DNA from: Pholiota molesta
Lineage: Eukaryota; Basidiomycota; Agaricomycetes; Agaricales; Strophariaceae
Length of the DNA stretch: 64,000 bases
Direction: 5' to 3'
NCBI GenBank assembly: GCA_014925825.1
Contig: JACGCK010000063.1
Span: forward strand, 62,001-126,000
Program-made: the position numbers and the translations under genes
Shown: positions 44,445 through 55,809 of the stretch, one piece after another
How the letters are laid out: every line of letters starts with the position of its first letter
Position numbering within the stretch: position 1 is the stretch's first letter
The notes under the pieces: model-generated
Databases searched by the model: none
What the model saw: only the letters and a program-made list of their open reading frames with translations
Told to the model about the DNA's origin: nothing

Positions 44445-46290
44445 TTACCAAATCCTGGTGTCCAGGAGCAAATCAGTATTGCCCTCCAAGCCAATGCAGG
44501 CCTTCAGGAAACTCTCCAGGGCATTGCGCTGCCTGTTGAGACTGTTCACGACCTCAGTGCCTGCAATAAAACCCATAAGCGATTACCGTTCGTGAACGGA
44601 GCAGCAGTAAGTGTAAGCTTACCAGGCTTGACGAGCGGCGCCTTGAGCATGTACGAGAGCAGGGAGAGCACGGAGTACAACGGCGCGAAGTCCTTCTGCT
44701 CGCCGACCTTGCGGTACTTGACGCGCGTCAAGAGCTCGCAAAGGATGGCCAAGTCCAAGATGAGCGGGGTGGCAAGAAGGGAATCCTAAAAATATACAGC
44801 AGTTGAGCATTGTGCACCATGATACCCAAAGAAGAAGTGACCGACCTCGCACTCGTTGAAGATGTTGATGGTGGAGCGCCCGCCGCAGAAGATCTCAGAG
44901 TAGTACTCGTCGATGGCGCGCTTGGAGTCGCCAACCGCGGGGACATACTTGATGACAACAATATGGTCCGGGTGCTCGCCCTTGCCGACGGCGCCGCCCT
45001 TCGCGCCGACCGCAGGCGCCTTGTACAGGAGGCGGTTCGCGTCGACCATGTCGTCGACGACGCTGCTCTTGCTGATCTCCTTGCTCTTGAACTGCGCCTC
45101 CGCGGACAGGTTGTGCCCGTCGTTGTTGCCGAGGTGGTTGTACGAGGCGATGGAGAGCGGCTTGATGCCGGCGTTCACGAGGAACTCGGCGAGCACGGAC
45201 TTGAGCTTGGTCTGCCCGGACTTCAGGTCGTCGCCGCCGATGAACGACTGCTGGCGCTCCGCGAGCTGGATGACACCGGGAACGAAGGTGTTCTGCGGAG
45301 CGCCATTGATGAACGGCTCGCCCTCGAGGATAGCGGCCACAGCGAAGACGGTGGAAGGGGAGACCTCAGAGTGGGACGTCTTGATCGCGTTGAGGAGGTT
45401 GTCCGCAGTGTCGTTGACGCCGGGGATGAGGTCCGCGTAGCGCTCGGTGTTGGCCGTCCAGAAGACGACGACGCGGTCCAAGCCGTGATCCTGCTTGAAC
45501 TTGCGGATATCAGCGCGGATGTGGTCGAGGTGCGCCTGCTTGTCGTTTCCAGGGATGAGGTTGTCGGCGCGCGCTTCCTGGTTGGCGGCGATGAAATCGG
45601 GGTAGTAGATGGAAGGAAGAGGCTTTCCGAGGAGCGCCATGTGGGGAGCAACTTGGCGCTGGAGGTCATAGTCCAAGACCTGAGCGCGCTCCATGGCCTT
45701 GTCCATAGAGACGCCGGAGATATCCCAACCACCGAGGACGAGGTCGTTGGGGTGCACCATGGGAAGGACATCAGAGATGGGAACGTGGACCTCCTTTCCA
45801 GAGCCGGGTTCAGTGCCGATGCGCACAGTGGACGCGCGAAGGACGGAGCCGATGTAGTTGGGCTGCTGGATGCCGGATTTGGTGTGCCAGATGATATTGT
45901 GACGGTTGGCGAGGATCGTCGCGCACAACGTGGAACCGTTGTTGCCGCCGAGGCCAATCATCATCAATCTGCAGACTCGATGTCAAGACACGTGGAATGG
46001 CGATCAGAAGAGAATAGTACGAACCCAGTCTTAGACACGGTGCGTTTGGTCTGGAATTCATATTCCTGCACGGTCGGCTTGACAAGGAAGTGACCTTCGG
46101 TGACGGTGACTTCAGAACCGCGGTTGGCAAACTTGGCGGTGATGTGTTCGTTCGAGTAGGACGTGTTCTCGGACTCGACGGTGATCGAGTGGGGACGACG
46201 AACAGCGGTGGGGTGGATGGGGAGCACTGATTCGAGTTCAGCCTCAGGGGTGTTGTACCCAGAGGTGTTGGTGGACAGGATAGGTGCCAT
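44445..46290 (-). CDS. INO1: Inositol-3-phosphate synthase
   Basis: Four exons: 46290-46025, 45968-44846, 44785-44623 and 44560-44445, giving exactly 555 residues, near the yeast length. It converts glucose 6-phosphate to inositol 3-phosphate with NAD+, the first step to inositol and phosphatidylinositol. The NAD-binding loop [13 protein letters not shown] sits at the start of exon 2. Other family blocks are [62 protein letters not shown] and the catalytic region [10 protein letters not shown]...[18 protein letters not shown]. The end is DLLLDTRIW. Intron 1 uses a GTTCGT donor. A long antisense open frame opposite exon 2 is a composition artefact. Confidence 0.97.
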
Positions 46291-49200
46291 TTAGATAATA
46301 TTTGTGACCGACGGTTGCAGGAATAAAATCAGAAAGAAATCAAAAATCCGGCGGAGGTGTGCTTGTTGCCTCTATGAGAGTTGTGGGAGCTGCAGAGGTT
46401 GTTCGAGTACATGCAAAATTTGCAAGTAATCCTAGATGAGGTAGGGGTGGCCGAAACCGACGAGAGGGTGCGACGCGAGAGGTGGAAGTTGGTTACTGAA
46501 ACAAAGAGCCAAAGGGGGGCGCTTTTATAGGTGTTTGGGCGAGAGGGACGTGGGTGTGCACGAGGGGATTGTGGTAGAACGCAAAAGGGTGCGGGTTTGT
46601 CCGCCACGGTGTCAACCGCATTTATGTCACAATCTTTCGAAGTCCGGCCACCGAAATTTCGAATCGTACGATCAGAAACGGATCCAATATCCCGGTACAA
46701 TGAAGACAAATGATTAGATTCCTCAAAGCAATTGATAAGATTCACGCTGCCTGTACGGCTACAATCCCTTCACTAATCGTTGAGAAACCTAACTCAGTGA
46801 GCAAAAATAACTCTGACTGTTATCTACTTATAAGTCCAACACATTTCCAGATAAATTTAGACTCTTTCGCATCGCAAATCGCAAAAAAAAAGAAACCCAC
46901 GTCTGTCGAAAGGCGTTTTATAAACGAGACATGTGCTTCACCATGCGTCTCGGCAGAACGTGGGCGGAAGTTGAAATATTCGGCATCGAGATACCCATCA
47001 GCGGATGCTGTGATTAGCGGTTGGCTGCTGCACTCGGTTGCAGATTGCAGCATCTAGAACTGAGAAGAAATGACGTTCATCCTCCCTGGTTTGTGGATTT
47101 AGGGTGACGATAACGTCTTGCGCCACCTCCCGAAGGTGATAAATACAGGACTGCCTTTCATATTGCTGCTCCCCAAAAAATTGTTGTGTAAGCGCAGGTA
47201 AGCGCGCTGAATTGTCCAAACCGCCGCGACTCGAAATCAGCAACCCCATAATAATATAAGTAACGTGCGGAGGATGTTCCATACAAAATTATCTCGTCAT
47301 CTTAACTTTCTAAAGGCATCGAAAAATCCGATCAGTACATGTCCGAGGTTTTACCGTCTCAAGAAATAAGTGAAACAGTCGAATATTGAATATTCCTTTT
47401 GGATTCAGCATATCCGATGAGATATCCAAAGATTTTCGAGCCAACTCCAACCCAACTCCACACATTATTTTTGAAATTCGAAGATGCACCAAGGCGAGAA
47501 AAAGAGGGAGTGTTTTCGGATTTTCGGGCTTTTCATGCGTGAAAAACGCACAGACTAACCCGTCTAGAACCAGAAGTCCAAAGAGATAGTGCACGACTTG
47601 CAACACCATCCCCAGTCGCGACACACGCACGTCAGATCCTCGTGTTCATATCGCAGGGCTGCGTTATCTAATCGCTTTCTCCCAAGACGTTGTAATAACA
47701 TGCCCATTGGCAAGCAAAGGAGCGGATTCCTGTCGTTCTTCTGAGCCTCATGTATTGATAGAAGAACAAAGCCGTATCGGTAGACGCCACAATGAAATAC
47801 AATACGCATGAAATTCTAAAGACTGTCTCAGGAAGTCTAAATACTGCAGCTAGAACTAGTATATGTGCTAATCGACTCGGAAAGAAGCTGATATGTTGGG
47901 ACCAGAGTATAGATTAGCGTGGCCGAACTTGTCTCGAGAACAGAAATGTGGCGTAATTCTCCTTAAGGTTGGATCTTCATGAATTCAGTGTCTGCTACGG
48001 CCCGTGGGGTATGTGGTGGGAGTGGGGGTGCCACAAATTTAATTTACTACAATAGAGGATCGTCGATGATTGACAGTGATCACAACAATTGACATGTTCT
48101 ATATATGCAACTTAGAGAAAAACTCAGCGTGTTATGTCGTCGTGAATAAATTCAGTACAAGATAAAATACGTCAGACGCTCTTTGTAACGGAGCGTCACT
48201 GCAGATTTGAGTAAGGAACGTCGACGGCCTTGTAAAACGATGCCGAAACTGCCCAGACTCACTCCAAGACGGCTACTTCTCCAGCGCGCCTTCCCCTGCA
48301 TAAAACTAGCGTGCGGCGCGGCGAATCCCTGTGTGGAGAATAGAGATTATAGTGCGCAGTTGCCTTGAGGCTCCTTGAGGTCGCTTAACAAGGTGCGGCG
48401 TGCGCTGTGGGCTCAGTTGTACATATATTCTTGATCACGGTCAGCGGTACTGGTGGCCAGTCTATCATCGAAGGGCCAGTAGAATGCTCAAAAATTGGGG
48501 CTCTAATTTTGAAGTAAGCCTTGTTCGGACCGCGCCTTAAAAAGTGAGCGCACGCTCACTATATGTGTCGTTTTTGTGTCTTATCAGTTTCTGTGAACGA
48601 GAAACATACATGGAGACAACGAGCAGAAACGTGTTTCCCAAGCATGACAGTATCCTCATCTAGTCATTATTTTGGTGTTTTGGGGTCAAGATGATTGGGA
48701 TCACCGCATGGAACCAACTTCTTTCAGGTCGAAGCCAGTTAGTCTATTCGCATTAAGATAGCATATCTAATCTTCGGGGATTGAGATCGCATTGCAAAAT
48801 TGAAAGCGTGAGCTAAACCCAAGCTAACATTCTGACGAACGTTGTCCTGTGTTTTGTGAATTTATGAGATATGGTAACCTTTGCTCACGTTCCTCGTAGA
48901 ACTTGCACAAGAAATTATCGGCCCCTGGGAACATGATGCAATAGGTACACCCGTCAACCGAGCAGGAATTCGCGCAAATCCCAGATCGTGTCCAACATCA
49001 GCGCTTGCCGAACACGCTGCAGAGTGTGGTGGAATCACCATTTCGCTAAAGCCATTCCAGAACGTCCGAATGGGCCTCGTTGCGGGATCGCGTCGGGTGC
49101 GCTCAACAGACTGTGTAACCATAATGAAAAAAAGTCGTTGTTTCGGTGATATCGGTGGAATAGGAAAGAGCGATGGACTTACATCATGGAAATAGGACCA

Positions 49201-50500
49201 CCGATTCTCGTACTTATCCACAAAACACCCCAACTGGAATTTGACGGCACGCGGAACAGTAAATTCGAACTCGACTAGGAATTGATTATCCAGAGCAGCG
49301 GAAAGCCGAGTCAGAGGTGGGGTACTTGTAAGATGACGATTGCATCCGTCCAGGGATGGCTGTCATCGTGGTGGATTACGCGCATTTCTAAACGTTTGGT
49401 GGCGAATTATAAATTACCACAGTGCGAAGGTTCGCCAGTATTTGCAAGACTTGTGTGTCTTTCTTCAACTTTCCATTTGGACGAACGCCGTCCTAGGAGA
49501 TGTGCATAGCAATACGTACAGGAAACTGCTGTTCACAGTTTCACTCGCCCTGCGGAAAGAAAAGTTCCGAGGGTGGGTAGAGACATTGTCATGAGATCAA
49601 GACCAAGCAATTTTCGGGGGTCGAGACTCGAGCACAACGGCAAGTTGGCGCGTAGCAGTCTACTAGCAGACGTAGCGACCGAGTAACCCAAAATTCAAGC
49701 GCAGCGCTTGCGTTGCATGAAATCCTCGTGCGGGAAATTGCCAAGCAGTCATAAGCCGATAACTCCTAGAACTTCCAAAAAATTTGGTGTCACCGAGCTC
49801 GTCGAACCCGTCCTCATCCGACCCAAATCTAACCCCTCTAAAATTGGGCATCGACCCTATAAACAGTTTAGTCATCCATATCCTGAACGTATATACGTTT
49901 ATCGCCAGCATCTTTGGGCACGCTGCGATTATACAGCGCACGGTGGGCGTGAGATGAAGACAGACCTTGTAGCTTGACTAGAATCATCGAAACCGAGATA
50001 AGAGCGTTTCTCATCAATATATAGACGATGAAAGCGACATCCCGATTCTCCATTCCGTCACGTTTAGATTTCAGAGGAGCCCCATGGAAAACTCAGGCAG
50101 AGGTTCAGATAACAGCCTAGGTCACGGAAGAATCTGCGGATTGATATCCTAAGAGCGGTATTGAAGAGATTCTGCAAGGGAGAGACTCTGGATAGGTCGG
50201 CCACTGTGAGTCAACTGCGAGCTTGCTGCGAGCAAACTGCGAGTCACGATAGAATTGCGACGAGCTCAGCTCCAATCACCAGAGAAAAGCATTGTCACGT
50301 CCGCAAGAAAGATAAATTATTCATAGACGAGGAATGCCCGTAAATTTGGAGACCCAGGTTCATTATGGTTGGGAGCAAGTTGGGAGTGAAAAATGAAGTC
50401 CACCGCCAGGTCTAGAGCATGCATTTAAAACAAGCGCAAACAAAAACTTCTAACCTCGTCCTGCTGGAACCCGCTCACCACGCTCCGGCCAGCGCCCTCG
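46291..50500. other. Four kilobases with no confident gene
   Basis: The first part holds the INO1 upstream region. Around 48860-49530 on the minus strand there are coding-like pieces with plausible splice sites, such as DGVRPNGKLKKDTQVLQILA, VEFEFTVPRAVKFQLGCFVD and KYENRWSYFHD followed by GTAAGT. I could not join them into one frame, and no family is recognised. A decayed or poorly modelled gene is likely there. The rest shows short open frames only and no terminal repeats or RNA genes. Confidence 0.4.
46523..46529 (-). promoter_or_regulatory. Probable TATA box of INO1
   Basis: TATAAAA on the minus strand, 233 bases upstream of the start codon. The spacing implies a long 5' leader of around 200 bases. 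Confidence 0.4.
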
Positions 50501-52327
50501 ATGTTCTCTATTCTCTCTAGGACGATCCCCCGTCGCGCACTGGCTCAGCCAGTGCGCTTTATGGCCCAAAAGACACCATCTAACAAAAACCTCAAGTCGA
50601 AGGCTCAGCCCGCACCCACACCTGAGACCAAGAAGACACCAGCGGAGGCACCCAAGGCCGCACGCGAACCAGCACCGGAAACAACGCCTGAACCAACGCT
50701 CGAGCAGGCACCTACGCCTTCATCAGCTGTAGCGTCTCTTGATTTCTCGCCGCCGGAACCGGAGGAACCAAAAACCACCGGAGCCAAGTCGTCAAAAGGC
50801 TCGCTGTCGACGAACGAACGGAAACGGCGGTTTATGAGTCGAGTTTTCCTTGCTGTGCTCGGGCTGGGTTTCACGGCGCAGGCCATTTACATGGGACGCG
50901 AATGGGAGGAAGATGAGTTGAAGACTAAGAAAATGGTGCGCGGCCATATTTATTGCTTTGCTGATATGCCACCTGACCGCCAAACCAGAAACCTGAGGAT
51001 GTGCCTACAACGCGCTGGGGACGAATGAAAGAGCGCTTCTCATCCTTATTTGCTGTAAGACGCGCCACTCCTACATAATGTTCACCAAGTAACTTGTGTA
51101 CAGTATTTCAGCGAACCTGCCTGGCCCGAACTCCTTCCCCCACCCGCTCCTCCTCCGCATCAAAAGCCTTACACTCTCTTACTCTCCCTTGACGACCTTC
51201 TAATTACATCAACATGGGATGTGAGTGGCACGTCGAGCTTCCGTGGTCTTGTGCTGACTTATAACAGCGCCATCATGGCTGGCGAACCGCAAAACGACCA
51301 GGTGTCGACTACTTCCTGGCCTATATCTCGCAATTCTATGAAGTTGTCATCTTCACCACCCAACCGTCCTATGTATGTACAATCTAAGATTTTGCGAATC
51401 AAGCTAACAGCCTCCAGACCGCAAACCCTATTCTAGACAAACTGGACAGATACGGATTCTTCATCACATATCGTCTCTGCCGGGAGGCCACCCACATGGT
51501 AGACGGAAAAATCGTCAAGGTGTGTAGTTTGAAGTCATACGTTTTCTTTGATTAACTCTCCATCAGGACTTATCCTACTTGAACCGCGACCTATCAAAAG
51601 TAATCATATTAGACACCGACCCTGAGCACGTTGCAAAGGATCCCGACAATGCTATTATCCTGCCCAAGTGGAAGGGCGATCCCAAAGATAAGGGCCTCAT
51701 TGCTATCATTCCCTTCCTCGAATGTGCGTACACACCCTACACTTCTCTTTCGACTACTGACGGTGTTTGGTTTAGCCATTGCCATCTACAAGCCCCAAGA
51801 CGTGCGCCGCGTTATCAAGGCCTACGCCGGAAAGGACATCCCTCTGGAATACGCCAAGGTCGAAGCTGAGATGAAGGCGCGGCACATCGCGGAATGGAAA
51901 GAGAAGAAGGGCAAGAAACCATCAGGCGGCTTCTCGTTCGGCTCCCTCGTTGGACTATCCAGCGTACGTCACCGTCTCTCCCTCCCTTTTTCGCTTCTTA
52001 ACTTCTTCCTCCCATTAGTCTCCATCACATCCTAAAGACCAGCCACCGCCAACGTACCTCGAGATGAAGCGCCAGGAAGCGCAGGAGCACTACCGCAACG
52101 AGATGAAGTACCTCCAGGAGAACCGCGAGGAGCTCGAGCGCCTGCTCGCGCAGGACCAGGCGGCGATGGCGGCGCAGGTGCCCGGCACGCTCTGGGAGGC
52201 GATGGACCAGTTCCGCGGCGTTGCGCCCCCGCCCGCTGGCGCGCCGAGCCCCGGCTCAGCGGAGCCGGCAGGGAAGGGCGCTGAGGGTGGTGCTGCTCCT
52301 GCGGCGGCGGCGAAGCAGAAGGCGTAG
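50501..52327 (+). CDS. TIM50: Mitochondrial import inner-membrane translocase subunit TIM50
   Basis: About 8 exons. The start [20 protein letters not shown] is a typical mitochondrial presequence (Arg-rich, no acid residues). A Pro/Ala/Thr-rich stretch follows, then one membrane helix, [20 protein letters not shown]. The intermembrane-space domain is the FCP1-like fold: [56 protein letters not shown] and [15 protein letters not shown]. The phosphatase DxDxT nucleophile motif is degenerate (SLDDLL), as in yeast Tim50, so it is a receptor and not an enzyme. The tail has [20 protein letters not shown] and an Ala/Pro-rich end. It receives presequence proteins from the TOM complex and passes them to TIM23. 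Confidence 0.93.
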
Positions 52328-52964
52328 ACTGCGGGCCATTCCTGTTTGGCGTCGCAGGCGGTTGCGAGGCGAGACTACTACACATTCGCGCAAGGCATTG
52401 CGTGTATTTATACTTACTCATTCATACGCTACTCACATACATCCCGGTCACTCGGGCGCACCCCTCCTCATTAGCTTGTTTAATATCTCAAGGATTTTAA
52501 TTAGTGCATACGAATCCGGCCGCACGTAAAGGATGAAATAGAGGTACTAATACATGGTCACGTCGTGAATGTGCCAATGAGCGTTGACTCCGTGCGTAGG
52601 TCGTTGCTTAGGATGTCCTGGAATTTGAGCGTTGGCAGACCAGCAAGTGAGCAATGTGCGGAGAGAGCGCCCAATTTGATAAGCGCCCATTGCTATGATT
52701 CGATCTTCTCATGCTGATTTCGACAGCGGAAGTCGAGGTATTGATATCGAGAACTAAAAGTGAACTATAACACAGAGTCTTGTCGCACTTCAAACTCAAG
52801 AAACCTTCCAAATTCTATAAATCGCAATGCAGGTCCATTTCCACGACCAAGGAAAAGAAGTCCTACACAAATTTTACATTGATCAATTATTCCAGCCACG
52901 CGCCCCTCCAACAGCTACACACTGAACACCAACACGCTCAGCGCATCGGTAGGTCATCAGGCAT
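52328..52964. other. Convergent 3' flank of TIM50 and CBM1 gene
   Basis: The two neighbouring genes end here facing each other. No further feature recognised. Confidence 0.5.
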
Positions 52965-53586
52965 CTATTGGCCGTTGAGGTTGCATTGGGAGTACCCTAA
53001 GAAAAAAAAATGAAGAAGAGTGACGGTCAGGCTATGTGTTCAAAACTAACAGAATAAGAGGGCGTCGGATGGGACAGGACTTACAGTCGGAGAACTTATG
53101 GCAGTAAGCGTTTTTGGGGCACCGGGTCGTTCCTTTGTAGTAAAAACCACCGCCTGAACGCAAAAAAAAAAAGGAAAAGGAACGAGAAGTTGATCAGTCT
53201 TTTGCAACGACCGCGAGAAGAAAAAAAGGAGGCGACGACGTACATTGACCCCAGAGAACCTGCGTACCCTGATCATGGTCATGGTCATGGTCGTGGTCGT
53301 GGTCGTGGTCATGATCGTGGTCGTGGTCATGGTCGTGGTCGTGGTCGTGATCATGGTCATGGTCGTGGTCGTGGTCATGGTCATGATCGTGATCATTGTC
53401 AGGCCCCCACCTGCCACCGTCTCCTGCGCCAGCGCTCTTAGAAGGGGCCGGAGGCATGCCGCTGGAGGACCGGGCAGGAGGCGGCGGCCCCTGGCCCTGG
53501 GGTCCCTGTCCGCCGTCCGCAGCGACCTGCGCGACGGGCATAAGGGCACAGAACGCGAGGAAGAGCAAGTTCGTGGTCAATTTCAT
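52965..53586 (-). CDS. Secreted CBM1 protein with His-Asp repeat linker
   Basis: Three exons, 53586-53244, 53153-53085 and 52996-52965, total 444 bases and 147 residues in perfect frame. Residues 1-23 (MKLTTNLLFLAFCALMPVAQ...) are a signal peptide. A Gly/Pro/Ser stretch follows, then about 21 alternating Asp-His pairs (around residues 64-108). The last part is a fungal cellulose-binding module: VLWGQCGGFYYKGTTRCPKN, then AYCHKFSDWYSQCNLNG, with four cysteines and aromatic residues in CBM1 positions. No catalytic domain exists, so the protein would be a metal-binding linker tethered to cellulose or chitin. CBM1 linkers are normally Ser/Thr/Pro-rich, which makes this one odd. Its role is unknown. 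Confidence 0.9.
53266..53396 (-). repeat. Hexanucleotide-type repeat encoding (Asp-His)n
   Basis: About 21 six-base units, each GTCATG or GTCGTG on the plus strand with some ATC variants, read on the minus strand as His and Asp codons. Both His codons and both Asp codons are used in a mixed order, so the tract is not a pure microsatellite and the protein pattern seems kept by selection. Confidence 0.9.
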
Positions 53587-53707
53587 GGTGAGGTTGTGGT
53601 AAGAAGAATGCGGGTGGTTGGAAGGACTAGTAACGCAGCGCAGCTGGTACTTGGTATAGATGCGTTTGGGTGGTGGGATTGATGAGGAGATAGGGCAGGC
53701 GGTGGGG

Positions 53708-53715
53708 TTTTTATA
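53708..53715 (-). promoter_or_regulatory. TATA box of the CBM1 His-Asp gene
   Basis: TATAAAAA on the minus strand, about 125 bases upstream of the ATG at 53586. Confidence 0.5.
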
Positions 53716-54032
53716 GGCGCTCATGGGCTGGCCGTTCGCGGCTACGTTGAGAAACGGGCGAGACTCGTCTGACCTTATGTTGGCCTGGGTTATGTCGTTA
53801 AAGACTAGTTTGCGTCGTTGGGTTTTGGGTCTCCTATTGGAGGCGTATTTATGACGATTTCCAAGAATTTCTTTGCTGGAACAAGAACCAGAGATTGGCG
53901 CCCTACAATGTCACCTATTTATAGAAATAGTTTGAGGTGGTGACTATATTTTCAGGAAGTTCAAGCTCACTCATTCTTTCGTACCATACGAGTAGCGCAC
54001 TATATCATACTAAATAGTTGGGTTATATTACT
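53716..54032. other. Upstream region of CBM1 His-Asp gene
   Basis: About 300 bases with no coding feature, between this promoter and the 3' end of the DUF2855 gene. Confidence 0.5.
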
Positions 54033-55443
54033 CTACAATCTCGACAACAAGTGGGGTTCAGCGTCCCACATGCTCCAGATGAGGCCTTTATCAGGCCCCA
54101 AGCCTTCGCTCGAGAGCCGCTGATACGCTGCTTGGACTGCTGCAGCGCCATATGTGCGCTCCAGTTGGACCCAGCCAGGACAGTCTTGCATCAGCTCCTT
54201 CCACGCCTGATTTTGGCGGCTGAAAATCTCCGTAACGGGAATTTGGTGCCGTCGGACGTCCAGCCATTCGGGCATGAAGAAGTTCTCCACTTTAGGGGGG
54301 AAGGGAGAGGAGGAAGGGGTGATCTCGTTCGCTATCGGCTTCGTATCGACTGCGCTCGCGCCCCAGTCTATTGACTTGGCTTCGGTCGACGAAGGGGAGA
54401 GTGTGGTGATGCCGAGAGCGACGCTTGCCACTACTCTGCCTGTGTACGGAGAAGCGAAATGCGCGTTGATCGCGCTGTTCACGGTGTCGTTTCCCGCAAC
54501 GTCCACATAAAACCATTTGTTGTCCGGCTTGCCATGGAAAGATGCTGCCGAGGTGAAAGAGCCGTATTCAAGCACTTCGTCGTACAGTCCGAGTTTCTTC
54601 GTAAACTCCAAGTTCTTTTTGGACGTCAGACCGATTATTTTTGTGTTTTTGTCAGTTTCACCTCGTCGAACGCGTTTTCCGATAACATACGCTAGACAGA
54701 ACGCTGTCTTGGAAGAAGCAGATGATATGAGCACTGTGGAGACGCCGCCCCGGTAGCCAGACGCGTGCAGCCAATCTTCGAACCAGTAAGATGTCCAGAA
54801 TAGGGGTCGATACAACATGGTGAGGTCCTCAACAACAGGGGTAGGAGTATATTGTGGGTCGTTTGCACAGCGCAGGATTTGATTGTACGGCCGTCGATCT
54901 GAGAGCAAAATTTACTAATCATTTATTATGGATAAAGTTGGTCTCTCACCTGCTGGTAGATGTGGCCGTGGTACGTAAAACGCGAATTTGTTGACATCAT
55001 TTGACGACACGGGAAGCAGCAAGTACCGCGTGGGCGCGAGGTACCCATAGACGCGCTCGCCCTCTTGCAGTTTTGGGTGCGACGACTTGGCGATGATACC
55101 GAAGCCCCAGACAGGGATCAGCCCATGCGTTCGCGGCGACACAGCGCCATCCGCGGACTCTGGTGCGGGATGAAAGTCAAAGTATCTGTGCAGGAAATCA
55201 GCAACGTCCTCAGCGGCTAACGTAACGTCCATACCGAAAATGGGGGTGTTCTCCGAGCGCTTGATACGTGACATTGTTTGCAGAGAATCCAAAGCGGTCT
55301 ACCTTGACGAGGACATGGTTTGGCGGACATTGGAGGGGAACTGGGGATGCGGTTATCACTGGTGTTTGTGGGTTCTGGCCCGATATTGAGCGTGGAGAAC
55401 AGAGGGTCACGTTCAACTCTGAGTGATTGGAAACCTTGGCCAT
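54033..55443 (-). CDS. DUF2855 family protein
   Basis: Three exons. The start is taken at 55443 (MAKVSNHSELNVTLC), although an in-frame Met exists at 55539. Early blocks are CPPNHVLVKVDRFGFSANNV, FDFHPAPESADGAVSPRTHG and LIPVWGFGIIAKSSHPKLQE, resembling the N-terminal fold of medium-chain alcohol dehydrogenases. The last exon has MLYRPLFWTSYWFEDWLHAS, STVLISSASSKTAFCLAYVI and KIIGLTSKKNLEFTKKLGLY, a Rossmann-like half. It ends WSMWDAEPHLLSRL at 54033. About 430 residues. DUF2855 proteins are common in fungi and bacteria and have no assigned reaction; an oxidoreductase-like role is inferred from fold. Confidence 0.85.
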
Positions 55444-55809
55444 TTTGGCACCAGGGCTTATGAACGTTGGAAAGAAACTGATTGATAGTCGTAGCAATAA
55501 GAGGGGTTCTTCACAAGGACCAAAATGTTCAACGTTCAATGATTTGCTATTTATATTTTGGTACCGGCACGAGAGACCCGGAGCCGGTTATGGTCAGGCC
55601 TTGGCGTACCTCGTACTCCGGAGGAGAAAGTTGCGGTGCTCACTTATTTAGCCTCTGAAACTTGAATTGAAACTTGAATCGAAGTGAATATCATCGTCAC
55701 TTCTATCCTTAACGACTATTTCGACTTGGGTGTTTCAATCGTCATCATGAACGAATGTGTAATTGTATCGCATATATTCGAGAGGAACCCAAACTCAGTA
55801 TCGAATATC
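55444..55809. other. Upstream region of DUF2855 gene
   Basis: The word AATGTTCAACGTTCA lies at 55524-55538, about 85 bases before the start codon. It recurs exactly at 35541-35555, and a related inverted form is at 58244-58266. Otherwise no feature. Confidence 0.35.

Noticed and set aside
44810..46093. A 427-codon open frame on the plus strand opposite INO1
   Set aside because: It is the antisense of a clear INO1 coding exon with strong codon bias. The translation is Val/Asp/Leu-rich with no family motifs.
50501..52327. TIM50 lacking the DxDxT phosphatase motif as an anomaly
   Set aside because: Yeast Tim50 also lacks it, so this is normal for the family.
53245..53441. Val/Met- or Gly/His/Arg-rich plus-strand frames across the His-Asp repeat
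   Set aside because: They are antisense or shifted readings of the repeat. The minus-strand model has a signal peptide, exact splice frame and a CBM1.
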